From: Actinomycetota bacterium
Lineage (GTDB): Bacteria; Actinomycetota; Thermoleophilia; Solirubrobacterales; 70-9
DNA length: 32,669 nucleotides
Direction: 5' to 3'
Assembly (NCBI GenBank): GCA_005885405.1
Contig: VAYN01000006.1
Location: 6,433-39,101 of the forward strand
Shown here: positions 1-7,554 of the stretch, in pieces
Numbering within the stretch: the first letter of the stretch is position 1
How the letters are laid out: each line of letters begins with the position of its first letter
Notes under the pieces: model-generated
What the model was told of the DNA's origin: nothing
The model's database searches: none
What the model saw: the letters and a program-made list of their open reading frames with translations, nothing else
Position numbers and translations under genes: made by a program

Positions 1-267
1 CGGAATAAGAAAAAGGGCACGGCCGTCGTCTCCGTTTCGGTCGGTGTTCCAGGAACGGTCGTCCTCAGCGGCAAGAAGATCAAGCGGCGCACCCGCGCGG
101 TTGCGGCGGGCACGTCCAAATTCACGGTCGCGGCCAAGGGCAAAGCCCGCGAGAAGCTGCTGAAGACCGGCAAGGTGAAAGTCAAGATGACGCTCGCGTT
201 CGCCCCCACGGGAGGTACGCCGGCGACGGTGACCAAGACGATTCAGCTGAAGCGCAACATCAGCTGA
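1..267 (+). CDS. C-terminal end of a secreted-type actinobacterial protein (partial)
   Basis: Frame 1 is open from the window edge to a TGA at 265-267, giving the last 88 residues of a protein whose start lies upstream. The fragment is rich in Lys, Val and Thr, with alternating short beta-strand-like stretches and a GKAREKLLKTGKVKVKMTL segment followed by a P-T-G-G-T-P turn. The secreted protein at 11421-12395 ends in the same layout (GRAILDRRHKLRVGITL, then P-L-T-G-G). From general knowledge, such basic beta-rich tails close many extracellular proteins in Thermoleophilia. The N-terminal domain, and so the function, cannot be seen. A strong hairpin follows 12 bases after the stop. Confidence 0.7.
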   Translation, partial: RNKKKGTAVVSVSVGVPGTVVLSGKKIKRRTRAVAAGTSKFTVAAKGKAREKLLKTGKVKVKMTLAFAPTGGTPATVTKTIQLKRNIS

Positions 268-278
268 TCTAGGGCTCC

Positions 279-306
279 AGGAGGGGCGGGCACTCCCGTC
301 CCTCCT
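279..306. terminator. Bidirectional hairpin terminator
   Basis: A 12-bp stem (279-290 with 295-306, one G-T wobble) encloses the 4-base loop CACT. It sits between the stop of the leftmost plus-strand gene (267) and the stop of the convergent minus-strand RHH gene (308). It is followed by a short, imperfect T-rich stretch, so it could serve both genes. Confidence 0.8.
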
Positions 307-307
307 T

Positions 308-520
308 CTATTTAGAGAGGCGTTCGAGGATTTCCACCTCTTCTTCCAGGTGCCTTTTCAGGCGCTGCTGGAAGTCCTTGTCCGCGAAACGCGAGGCAAT
401 GTAGTTCTCCACCGCTTGCCGGACGACCTCGGATACCGGAACGTCCTCAGTACGCGCGATGGCGGCCAGCTCGGTCGCCATCTGATCTGGAAGACGGATG
501 CTTATTGCTTTGCTCGGCAT
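308..520 (-). CDS. Ribbon-helix-helix (CopG/Arc-type) antitoxin-like DNA-binding protein
   Basis: This 70-residue protein starts at ATG 520. Residues 5-10 (AISIRL) form the expected N-terminal beta strand of a ribbon-helix-helix fold. Two helices follow (about 12-23 and 29-43, with VSEVVRQAVENYI typical of the second helix). The charged C-terminal tail (LEEEVEILERL) is likely helical and could bind a toxin. RHH proteins dimerise, bind palindromic operators with the paired strands, and commonly repress their own promoters. The gene diverges from the Doc-like gene at 637, and the AT-rich 116-base gap holds inverted repeats suited to such an operator. The antitoxin role is inferred from fold, size and neighbour. 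A free-standing regulator is the alternative. Confidence 0.75.
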   Translation of the reverse strand: MPSKAISIRLPDQMATELAAIARTEDVPVSEVVRQAVENYIASRFADKDFQQRLKRHLEEEVEILERLSK

Positions 521-541
521 GGCTGCGCCCTGATGGTAACA

Positions 542-602
542 GCATATATGCCATAAAAACTTTGTCTTAGGGAAGACTGAAATTTCTCGTTTTGTAAGAC
601 AA
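542..602. promoter_or_regulatory. Candidate operator region of the RHH/Doc-like pair
   Basis: The gap contains a perfect 10-base palindrome, GCATATATGC (542-551). It also holds a perfect inverted repeat, TTGTCTTA (562-569) with TAAGACAA (595-602), and a further AAGAC half-site at 573-577. The stretch is much richer in A and T than its surroundings. These elements lie between two divergent starts, where an autoregulating RHH protein would be expected to bind. Confidence 0.5.
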
Positions 603-622
603 TAGGTTTAGGGTGGATCTGC

Positions 623-628
623 TATAAA
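623..628 (+). promoter_or_regulatory. Possible -10 box for the Doc-like gene
   Basis: TATAAA ends 8 bases before the ATG at 637, and there is no good Shine-Dalgarno. This geometry predicts a leaderless or near-leaderless mRNA. No convincing -35 box is visible at the expected distance. Confidence 0.4.
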
Positions 629-636
629 GAGTTCTG

Positions 637-1068
637 ATGTCCTCGAAACTGAGCTTCAGCCGCTTTGTCTCGATCGTGGCCGAGGAGAGGGGCAAATCTG
701 CCGAGGAGGTGGAACCGACGATCTCCAAGGCGGTGGCGGAAGAAGCCTTGACGGCACCCTTCGGAGGAGCCGACGAACTCGTTCTCTACTCGGACCCGGT
801 CCTCGAGGCGGCTCTGTGCTGCGTTGAGGTGATTCGCCGCCGCCCCCTCCTCCACGACAACAAGCGGGTTGCTTACAAGTGCCTGCACGAAATGCTCGTC
901 AGGCATCCCTGGGCGCATTTCGATGCCGATCCGAAGAGGGTCGCGCAGATGCTGGATGGGGTGGGGGACGAAACGAAGGATGAGGACGAGTTCGTCGACT
1001 GGGTCCGCGCGGAAGCGGGAATGGTCGCGTGGTTGCGCTACCAGCAGCGAGGCGGAGCTACGGCTTAG
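637..1068 (+). CDS. Doc/Fic-like (Fido fold) toxin-type protein with a degenerate active-site motif
   Basis: The 143-residue protein contains RRPLLHDNKRVAYKCLHEML near residues 68-87. This lines up with the Doc motif HxFxDxNKR and the helix that follows it, preceded by a helix (EAALCCVEVI) like that before the motif in Doc. Doc phosphorylates EF-Tu, while Fic relatives transfer AMP, and both depend on the motif His. Here Arg replaces that His, and His-Asp stands where Asp-Ala/Gly is usual, although N-K-R is kept. The protein may therefore be inactive, use other chemistry, or be a neutralised toxin. It diverges from the RHH gene at 520, and its 3' end overlaps the convergent PHP gene by 11 bases. 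Family assignment rests on the motif and on length, which is close to that of Doc (126). Confidence 0.6.
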   Translation: MSSKLSFSRFVSIVAEERGKSAEEVEPTISKAVAEEALTAPFGGADELVLYSDPVLEAALCCVEVIRRRPLLHDNKRVAYKCLHEMLVRHPWAHFDADPKRVAQMLDGVGDETKDEDEFVDWVRAEAGMVAWLRYQQRGGATA

Positions 1069-1867
1069 CCGGCACCTGCGGCTCGCCTAGGCCGAAGGTG
1101 TCGTAGGCGCCGAACTCGGCGAAGGTCTTATGAGTGGGGCCGTGGTAGTCGGAGCTGGCGGTGGGGACGAGTTCGAGCTCGTTGCAGAGGCGCAGGAGGT
1201 GCTCGGTCTGCTCCTTGGTGTGGCTTGGGTAGTAGACCTCGATGCCGTCGGGCTTCAAAGAGCGGACGAGGTCCTCGACCTGAGCCGGGTCCTTGACGTC
1301 CCAGTAGGGGTGGGCGACAACGGCGACGCCGCCGGCGTTGCGGATCGTCTCGACAGCCTCCTCGGCGGTCGGCCAGCGGCGGGGGACGAAGGCCTTGGCG
1401 CCGGGCACTAGGTACTCCTCGAAGAAGGGGCCCAGATCGCCGGTCGCACCGGCGGCCTTGGCGATGTGGGGCCGCCCGATCGAATCGGCGGCGCCAGCCT
1501 CGCGGATCGCGTCCTCGAGGGTCAGGTCGAATCCCTCGCGCCGCAGGTTCTGAACGATCTCCCCAGCCCGGTCCCGCCGCTCCTGCTGCGCCCTGTCGCA
1601 GGCCGGCGCCATCTTCTCCAAATCGATCCAGTACCCGCACACATGCAGGTCTTCGGCATACCGATGTACGCAGGACATCTCAATCGCGGGCACCAGCTCC
1701 ACTCCAACCCGCTCCGCAGCCTCCAACGCCGCCGGAACCCCCGCAATCGCATCGTGATCCGTCAACGCAAGCGTCGTAACCCCGGCTTTCGCAGCTTCAG
1801 CAACCACCTCGGACGGCTCCAACTGCCCATCCGAGACCGTGGAATGGCTCTGCAGCTCAATAAGCAT
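1058..1867 (-). CDS. PHP-domain metal-dependent phosphoesterase (TrpH/YciV-like)
   Basis: This 269-residue protein shows the PHP metal-ligand series in order: HSTVSDG (8-14), LTDHDAI (about 35-41), E-M-S near 63, GRPHIAKA, VVAHP, and the terminal SDYHG. PHP proteins of this size hydrolyse phosphomonoesters or nucleotide phosphodiester bonds. E. coli YciV (RNase AM) trims 5' RNA ends and removes phosphate from 3',5'-nucleotide bisphosphates. The length and motif order fit that group better than the PHP domains of DNA polymerases. ATG 1867 is preceded by TAGGGT with a 6-base gap, a typical leaderless arrangement. The stop overlaps the convergent Doc-like gene. Exact substrate is not shown by the sequence. 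Confidence 0.85.
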   Translation of the reverse strand: MLIELQSHSTVSDGQLEPSEVVAEAAKAGVTTLALTDHDAIAGVPAALEAAERVGVELVPAIEMSCVHRYAEDLHVCGYWIDLEKMAPACDRAQQERRDRAGEIVQNLRREGFDLTLEDAIREAGAADSIGRPHIAKAAGATGDLGPFFEEYLVPGAKAFVPRRWPTAEEAVETIRNAGGVAVVAHPYWDVKDPAQVEDLVRSLKPDGIEVYYPSHTKEQTEHLLRLCNELELVPTASSDYHGPTHKTFAEFGAYDTFGLGEPQVPAKP

Positions 1868-1873
1868 CGGCGC

Positions 1874-1879
1874 ACCCTA
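1874..1879 (-). promoter_or_regulatory. TANNNT -10 box of the PHP gene (leaderless type)
   Basis: TAGGGT on the minus strand ends 6 bases before ATG 1867, and no Shine-Dalgarno is present. The transcription start would then fall at or very near the start codon. Confidence 0.5.
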
Positions 1880-1893
1880 CTGCGGCCCGGGTA

Positions 1894-1972
1894 GGGGTCG
1901 TGTTTCCCCCTCTCCAAACACTCCCAAAAGCGAGCGAAGCGAGCGGGTTTGGAGAGGGGGAAACACGACCCC
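1894..1972. repeat. Long perfect inverted repeat (26-bp stem) between divergent genes
   Basis: Bases 1894-1919 are the exact reverse complement of 1947-1972. The left arm opens GGGGTCGTGTTTCCCCCTCT. The 27-base loop is itself repetitive (GCGAGCGAAGCGAGCG, 1930-1945). The element lies between the -10 box of the PHP gene and that of the carboxylase gene. It is far longer than a normal terminator stem and lacks a T-run, so it looks like a mobile or dispersed palindromic repeat unit, or a strong RNA/cruciform structure. Confidence 0.85.
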
Positions 1973-1994
1973 CTCACGCCCCCGCGCAAATAAA

Positions 1995-2000
1995 TAGACT
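1995..2000 (+). promoter_or_regulatory. TANNNT -10 box of the acyl-CoA carboxylase gene (leaderless type)
   Basis: TAGACT ends 8 bases before GTG 2009 and there is no Shine-Dalgarno, so a leaderless transcript is likely. The box lies 22 bases after the right arm of the long inverted repeat. Confidence 0.5.
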
Positions 2001-2008
2001 GCGCCGCC

Positions 2009-3778
2009 GTGTTCCAGAAGGTCCTTATAGCCAACCGCGGCGAGATCGCGATCCGGGTCGCCCGCACGCTGAAGGAGATGGGCATCGTCTCCGTAGCCGT
2101 CTACTCGGAGATCGACCGCGACGCCCCCCATGTACGCGAGGCCGACGAGGCCTTCCTGATCGGCCCGGCGGTCCCCTCCGAGAGCTACTTGAACATCCCG
2201 AAGATCATTGAGACCGCCAAGGAAGCGGGCGCTGAAGGGATCCATCCCGGCTACGGCTTCCTCGCCGAGAACGCCGATATGGCCCGCGCCTGCGACGAGG
2301 CCGGGATCACCTGGATCGGGCCGCCCCCGGAGGCAATCGAAGCGATGGGCTCGAAGACGCGGGCGCGCGAGATCATGGAGAAGGCCGGGGTGCCGATTGT
2401 CCCCGGCTCGACTGAGGTCGCCAAGGACGTGGACGATGCTCGCCGCCAGGCCGACGAAGCCGGCTACCCGGTCGCCTGCAAGGCCGCGGGCGGCGGTGGC
2501 GGCAAGGGCTTCCGCGTCGCGATGACCCCCGATGACCTCCAAGAGGCTTACGAGGGTTCTTCCAGGGAAGGCGAGAAGTTCTTCTCCGACCCGCGCGTCT
2601 ACGTCGAGCGCTACCTCGAGGACCCGCGCCACGTCGAGGTCCAGGTGCTCGCCGACTCGCACGGCAACGTCATCCACCTCGGCGAGCGCGACTGCTCGCT
2701 GCAGCGTCGCCACCAGAAGGTGGTCGAGGAGGCGCCGGGCCCGCACGTCGACGAGGAGATGCGCGAGCGGATCGGCAAAATCGCCACCGACGCCGCCGCT
2801 GCCGTCGGTTACCGCGGCGCCGGCACGATCGAGGGGATGCAGGTCGGCGACGAGTACTTCTTCCTCGAGATGAACACCCGCGTCCAGGTCGAGCACTGCG
2901 TGACCGAGATGGTCACCGGCATCGACATCGTCCGCGAGCAGATCCACATCGCCGCCGGCGAGCCGCTCTCGATCGCCCAGGAGGACGTCGAGCTGAACGG
3001 CTGGTCGATCGAGTGCCGGATCAATGCCGAGGCCGCGCACAAGAACTTCGCCCCCGCGCCGGGGCCGATCGGCGACTCCTACCGCGAGCCCTCCGGGCCG
3101 GGCGTCCGCGTCGACTCCGGGGTCGAGGGCGGCTCCGAGGTGACGCCGATGTACGACCCGATGGTGGCCAAGCTCATCGTCTGGGACGTCGACCGCGAGA
3201 AAGCGACGCGGCGGATGTTGCGGGCGCTCTCCGAATACGACTCCGGCGGCCTCACCACCCTGATCCCCTTCCACGAAGCGATCCTGGCGACCGAGCAGTG
3301 GGCGCGGGGGGAGACCTGCCGCGACCTGATGGAGGACAAGGAGTGGCTGAAGACGACCGCTCCCGCGGACGCCGCCCCGCCGCAGCCCAGTGAGGACGGC
3401 GGCGAGATGCTGACCCGCGACTACAAGGTCGAGGTCGGCGGCAAGCTCTTCGACGTCAAGGTGATCGGTGAGGCACCCGCGGGCGGCGTCGCCGTGCCGG
3501 CGGCAGGCGGCGGCAAGAAGCCCCCGAAACGCGAGCGCAAGGGCGGCGCCGGCCCCAGCGCTTCCAGCGACGCTCTCCCCTCACCACTCCAGGGAACGAT
3601 CCTCAAAGTCGCCGTCGAGCAGGGCGCCGAGGTCTCCGAGGGCGACCTGATTTGCGTCATCGAGGCGATGAAGATGGAGAACGAGATCACCGCCCACCGC
3701 TCCGGCAAGGTCGAGGAGCTGCCGATCTCCGAAGGCGCCGCGGTGGGCAGCGGCGACACCCTCGTCGTCATCAAGTAA
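2009..3778 (+). CDS. Acyl-CoA (acetyl/propionyl-CoA) carboxylase alpha chain: biotin carboxylase fused to BCCP
   Basis: This 589-residue protein carries out the first half-reaction of acyl-CoA carboxylation. It uses ATP and bicarbonate to carboxylate biotin, supplying malonyl- or methylmalonyl-CoA synthesis through a separate beta chain. KVLIANRGEIAIR at the N-terminus is the classic biotin carboxylase start and fixes GTG 2009 as the start. The ATP-grasp Gly-rich loop (AAGGGGGKGF) and EMNTRVQVEH follow. After an Ala/Gly/Lys-rich linker (about 470-520) comes the biotinyl domain with EAMKMEN, biotin-accepting Lys555. The length matches mycobacterial AccA-type chains. No carboxyltransferase beta subunit lies nearby, so it must be encoded elsewhere. 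Confidence 0.95.
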   Translation: MFQKVLIANRGEIAIRVARTLKEMGIVSVAVYSEIDRDAPHVREADEAFLIGPAVPSESYLNIPKIIETAKEAGAEGIHPGYGFLAENADMARACDEAGITWIGPPPEAIEAMGSKTRAREIMEKAGVPIVPGSTEVAKDVDDARRQADEAGYPVACKAAGGGGGKGFRVAMTPDDLQEAYEGSSREGEKFFSDPRVYVERYLEDPRHVEVQVLADSHGNVIHLGERDCSLQRRHQKVVEEAPGPHVDEEMRERIGKIATDAAAAVGYRGAGTIEGMQVGDEYFFLEMNTRVQVEHCVTEMVTGIDIVREQIHIAAGEPLSIAQEDVELNGWSIECRINAEAAHKNFAPAPGPIGDSYREPSGPGVRVDSGVEGGSEVTPMYDPMVAKLIVWDVDREKATRRMLRALSEYDSGGLTTLIPFHEAILATEQWARGETCRDLMEDKEWLKTTAPADAAPPQPSEDGGEMLTRDYKVEVGGKLFDVKVIGEAPAGGVAVPAAGGGKKPPKRERKGGAGPSASSDALPSPLQGTILKVAVEQGAEVSEGDLICVIEAMKMENEITAHRSGKVEELPISEGAAVGSGDTLVVIK

Positions 3779-3790
3779 CGCTTCGGCTTC

Positions 3791-5598
3791 TCAGCCTTTG
3801 CGTTTGTGGTGCCGTTTTTCTTCCCGTTCCTTTTCTTTGCGCCGTTCTTCTTCGCGGCGCTCCTTGTCGACCTTGCGCTGTTGCTCGAGGGTGAGCGGGA
3901 ATTTCGGCGCGACTTCCTGGCAGGTGCGGCCGACGCAGCCCTCTAGGCGGACCAGCTGGGCGTGGAGGAAGGCCCGGATGGGGGAGAGGTTGGCGACGCG
4001 GACGAGGTTGTTGAGCTCATAGGGGTCCTTGGTGATGTCGTAGAGCTCTTTCTCGCCGCTCGGCCACTCGATGTACTTGTAGGGGCCGAGGCGGATCCCG
4101 AGGTAGTCCTTCGGCGGCGCCACGATCGAGGCACCGGCCTTTGGCCCCTCGCCCGCGCTGCTGACGCGGGCGCGTTGGGCGGTCGGTTCGCCGTTGGCTT
4201 CGACGTCGGCGGTCTCGACGAAGGACTCGAAGCCAGCGAGCGCCCGTCGATGCTTTTGTCCGCTTCGGCCCCGGCCAGTTCGAGAATCGTCGGCGCGATG
4301 TCGATGTTGGCGGCCAGCTCCCCGGTCGCGGTGCCGGCTTTAATCCCCGGCCCGCGGATCAGTAGCGGCAGGTGCGTCGCCGGCTCGTAGGCGAGGAACT
4401 TGCCGCCGGTGAGGCGGTGCTCGCCGTAGAAGAAGCCGTTGTCGGAGGTGAAGATGATGTACGTGTTGCGCAGCCGGTGCATGCCACCGAGCGTGTCGAC
4501 GAGCAGTTTCACGCCCTCGTCCACTGCGCGCAGGGACTCCAGAGCCTTCTGGTAGTAGACGCGGTAGGTGTGGATCTCGTTCAGCGAGAGGTAGGGCGCT
4601 TCGCGGATGAAGCGGGGCTTGTCGTTGACGTTGCCCTCGTTGAACCCTTCGGCGCGGCCGTGCGGGTAGGGCGCCCCGGCGAAGGTGTTGTAGTGGCGGG
4701 TTGCCGGCTCCGGCCCGGCGGGGCGGCGGAAATCGCCGTGAGGGGCGGTGTAGTCGAGCTGCAGGTAAAAGGGCTGTTCGGGCGAGGTCTGGGTCAGCTC
4801 CTGCCAGGCGAGCGTGTTGAAGAGGTCGGTCTCGTAGAAGCACGGTTTGCCGTTCAGCGGCGCGCTCGGGCAGCCGAAGTCGTCGCGTTCGCCGTACTCG
4901 CGCGTCTCCCAGCTACCGGGATCGCCGTAGGGGCCCTCGAGGGTGCCGTTGTTGTTGAGCGTGTAGCCGTAGAAGTAGTGGTTGGTGTCGGCGCGCAGGA
5001 CGCTGTGCCAGGCGTTCCAGCCGGGCGGAACGTCTTTGCCTTCGTCGAACGGTTCGTCGCCGTAGCCGTTGAGGAACTTGCCGATGTGGATCGTCCGGTA
5101 GCCCGCGGCCTGCAGCCAGGTGGCGATGTTGTGGCTGTAGGCCTGACGCGCCTTGAAGCCGGTGAAACCCCCGTTCGGCGGCACGTTGCCCTTGACGTTG
5201 TTGTTGTGCGAGTAGCGGCCGGTGAGGAGGCTGGTCCGGGAAGGGCAGCAGAGGGGGTAGGGGACGTAGTAGCGGTTGAAGGTGACGCCGCGGTTGGCGA
5301 TCAGGGCCTGCGTGTAGGGCATCGCCTGCACTTCGATGCCGCCGACGTTGAGGCTGGCGTAGAGCTGGTCGAGGGTCTCGTCGTCGGTCTGGATGACGAC
5401 GAAGCTGGGCCGTTCGTCGGCCGAGCGGGCGACCTCGGTGCCGGAGGAGGCTGCGAAGGCGAGGATCGCCAGCAGCGCCGCCAGCGCTGCTGCGACGACG
5501 AGCCTGGCCCGGGTCAGGGCAGGGGAAGGACTGGAATGTGGAGCGAAGATCTGCATCGAATAGCTCGGGGCGGTGTCCCCCCGAAACCGGCGCCTCAC
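3791..5598 (-). pseudogene. Secreted arylsulfatase-type sulfatase, interrupted by a frameshift
   Basis: Residues 1-215 or so are clearly a type I sulfatase. There is an N-terminal hydrophobic signal segment (about 30-50), a T-D-D metal-binding motif at 71-73, and C-C-P-S-R at 117-121, where Cys117 would become formylglycine. GGKFLAYEPATHLPLLIRGP and IAPTILELAG follow. After D-G-R-S-L the frame is lost near 4232-4250. The C-terminal part continues in another frame as AGFESFVETADVEANGE, through DYLGIRLGPYKYIEW and ELYDITKDPYELNNL, to a Lys/Arg/Glu-rich tail ending at 3791. One base appears to be missing. Start is GTG 5598, or ATG 5556 just before the signal peptide. The enzyme would hydrolyse sulfate esters outside the cell. 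Without correction the product loses its conserved C-terminal subdomain. Sequencing error is the alternative explanation. Confidence 0.85.
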
Positions 5599-5639
5599 GC
5601 CTGAGTTGCGGCCTGAAAGCTAGAAGACGCTGAAGACGC

Positions 5640-6338
5640 TCAGGAGGCGCCGAGCTTTTTCACTGCTTCGCGGAAATTTTTCACCGTCGCGCTGGGGGCT
5701 TTACGGCCTTCCAGTTTCTCGCCGTGGCGGTTGACCCAGATCACCGGCACGTTCATTTTCAGCACCGGGGCGATGTCGGTCGTGTAGTCGGAGCCGATGT
5801 GCAGCCAGCCTTTCTTGCCGCCGATCCGCCGCGCGCACTCTTTGAAGTGGACGGGGTCCGGCTTGTAGCTGCGCACCTGCTGGGCGGTGACGACGAGGTC
5901 GAGTTCGGTCCGCAGGTGGCGGCGGCTGATCCCCAGCAATTTGTCGTCGACGTTGGAGATGATCCCGATCTCGTACTTCTTACCGAGCCGGTCCATCGCC
6001 GCGTTGGACTCGCGGAAGGGCAGCCAGTAGGCGACGCTGTTGGGCAGGAACTGGGCCCGCGAAGGCTCCACCTCCCAGCCGATCTCACCGGCGACTTTGA
6101 CGATCGTGCGGCGCAGAACCTCGGCATAGAGCTCATAAGAGCCGGCCATGATTTCCGCCTGCACTTCCATGAAGCGGGCGAGGAAGGGCTCCTCTTCGAA
6201 GCTGAAGCCGTCTTTGGCCGCCTCTTTCTTGCAGGCTTCGACGATGCCTTTCTCCCAGTCGATGAGGGTGCCGTAGCAGTCGGTGGTCACCCATTTGATG
6301 TTTTTCAGACTTGGAAGAGGCATGAGAGAGCGCGGCAT
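5640..6338 (-). CDS. HAD-superfamily hydrolase, haloacid-dehalogenase-like
   Basis: The protein of about 232 residues has all four HAD motifs. TTDCYGTLIDWEKG carries the nucleophile Asp (motif I), IISNVDD the Ser (II), YKPDPVHF the Lys (III), and HIGSDYTTDIAP the acidic site (IV). DCYGTLIDW is typical of the type II haloacid dehalogenase branch, whose members act on small phosphate esters or 2-haloacids. Substrate is not predictable. The reading frame is open further upstream, but that part would run into sucC. ATG 6338 or ATG 6323 are the sensible starts, neither with a clear Shine-Dalgarno. It diverges from sucC and lies 41 bases before the sulfatase start on the same strand. Confidence 0.85.
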   Translation of the reverse strand: MPRSLMPLPSLKNIKWVTTDCYGTLIDWEKGIVEACKKEAAKDGFSFEEEPFLARFMEVQAEIMAGSYELYAEVLRRTIVKVAGEIGWEVEPSRAQFLPNSVAYWLPFRESNAAMDRLGKKYEIGIISNVDDKLLGISRRHLRTELDLVVTAQQVRSYKPDPVHFKECARRIGGKKGWLHIGSDYTTDIAPVLKMNVPVIWVNRHGEKLEGRKAPSATVKNFREAVKKLGAS

Positions 6339-6351
6339 TATGGCATTCGGA

Positions 6352-6357
6352 TAGTCT
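6352..6357 (+). promoter_or_regulatory. Possible -10 box for sucCD
   Basis: TAGTCT matches TANNNT and lies 33 bases before ATG 6391. That would give a short leader containing GGAG (6374-6377) as a distant ribosome binding site. Confidence 0.35.
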
Positions 6358-6390
6358 GCCGCGCGCTCCCCCCGGAGCAACCCTCTCTTT

Positions 6391-7554
6391 ATGGACCTCC
6401 TCGAGTACCAGGGCAAGCAGCTGTTCGCCAAGCACGGCATCCCCGTGCCGAGTGGCGAAGTCGCCGACACTGTCGACGCGGCCGTCACCGCCGCGGAGAA
6501 GATCGGCTACCCCTGCGCGATCAAGGCCCAGGTCCTGATCGGCGGCCGCGGCAAGGCCGGCGGAATCAAAATCGCCCAGAACGCCGAGGAGGCGCGCGAG
6601 CACGCCGACGCGATCCTCGGGATGGACATCGTCGGCCCCCACGGCGAGGGCCCCTTCCGCGTCGATCAGGTCTGGATCGAGGGCGGCTCGGACATCGCCG
6701 AGGAGTACTACGCCTCGGTCATCCTCGACCGCGGCGAGAAGAAGCTGCTGGCGATGGTCTCCGCCAAAGGCGGGATGGACATCGAGGCGGTCGCCGCCGA
6801 GGACCCCGACGCGCTGGTCAAACGGCACATTGACCCGACCGTGCCCTTCGATGCCGCCGCGGCGCGCTCGATCGTTGCCGACGCCGGCCTCGCCGAGGAC
6901 GCGCTCGACGAGGCCGCGGATGCGTTGGTCAAGCTCGAGGAGGTGGCGCGCGAGGAGGACGCGACCCTGATCGAGGTCAACCCGCTGATCGTCACCGCCG
7001 ACCGCGACGTCGTCGCCCTCGACTCGAAGGTGACGATTGACGGCAACTCGCTCTTCCGCCACCAGGACCTGGCCGAGATCGCCGACACCGTCGACGATCC
7101 GCAGGAGCAGATGGCGAAGGAAAAGGGCCTCACCTACGTCAAACTGGACGGCAACGTCGGCATCCTCGCCAACGGCGCCGGCCTCTGCATGTCGACGCTC
7201 GACGTCGTCGCCCAGGCCGGTGGCGCCCCCGCCAACTTCCTCGATGCCGGCGGCGGCTCCAAAGCCGAGGCGATCGTCAACGCGCTCGAAGTCATCAAGT
7301 CCGACGCCAAGGTGACGGCGATCCTCTTCAACATCTTCGGCGGCATCACCCGCTGCGACGAGATCGCCAACGGGATCGTCACCGCCTCCCAGCAGATCGA
7401 CCTCGGCGTGCCGCTGGTCGTCCGCCTCGACGGGACCAACTCCGAGGAGGGGCTGAAGATCCTCGCCGAGGCGAACCTGCCGAACCTGCACCAGGAGAAG
7501 ACGATGCTGGACGCCGCCCGTCGTGTCGTCGAGCTCGCCGGGAGCTCCTCATGA
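6391..7554 (+). CDS. sucC: Succinyl-CoA synthetase (ADP/GDP-forming) beta subunit
   Basis: This 387-residue protein matches the usual SucC length. The start MDLLEYQGKQLFAKHGIPVP is canonical. The ATP-grasp nucleotide-binding region has KAQVLIGGRGKAGGIK, EVNPLIVT supplies metal ligands, and the C-terminal CoA-ligase domain contains NGAGLCMSTLD, NIFGGITRCD and RLDGTN. With SucD it forms the enzyme that converts succinyl-CoA to succinate in the citric acid cycle with substrate-level phosphorylation. Its stop overlaps the sucD start in ATGA, implying translational coupling. Confidence 0.97.
   Translation: MDLLEYQGKQLFAKHGIPVPSGEVADTVDAAVTAAEKIGYPCAIKAQVLIGGRGKAGGIKIAQNAEEAREHADAILGMDIVGPHGEGPFRVDQVWIEGGSDIAEEYYASVILDRGEKKLLAMVSAKGGMDIEAVAAEDPDALVKRHIDPTVPFDAAAARSIVADAGLAEDALDEAADALVKLEEVAREEDATLIEVNPLIVTADRDVVALDSKVTIDGNSLFRHQDLAEIADTVDDPQEQMAKEKGLTYVKLDGNVGILANGAGLCMSTLDVVAQAGGAPANFLDAGGGSKAEAIVNALEVIKSDAKVTAILFNIFGGITRCDEIANGIVTASQQIDLGVPLVVRLDGTNSEEGLKILAEANLPNLHQEKTMLDAARRVVELAGSSS

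Noticed and set aside
1877-3274. 465-codon minus-strand open frame across the carboxylase gene
   Set aside because: Asp/Val/Leu/Gly-rich antisense shadow typical of high-GC genes; the plus strand encodes a full biotin carboxylase.
4372-5604. 410-codon plus-strand open frame opposite the sulfatase
   Set aside because: Val/Gly/Ala/Glu-rich shadow of the sulfatase gene, with no recognisable domain.
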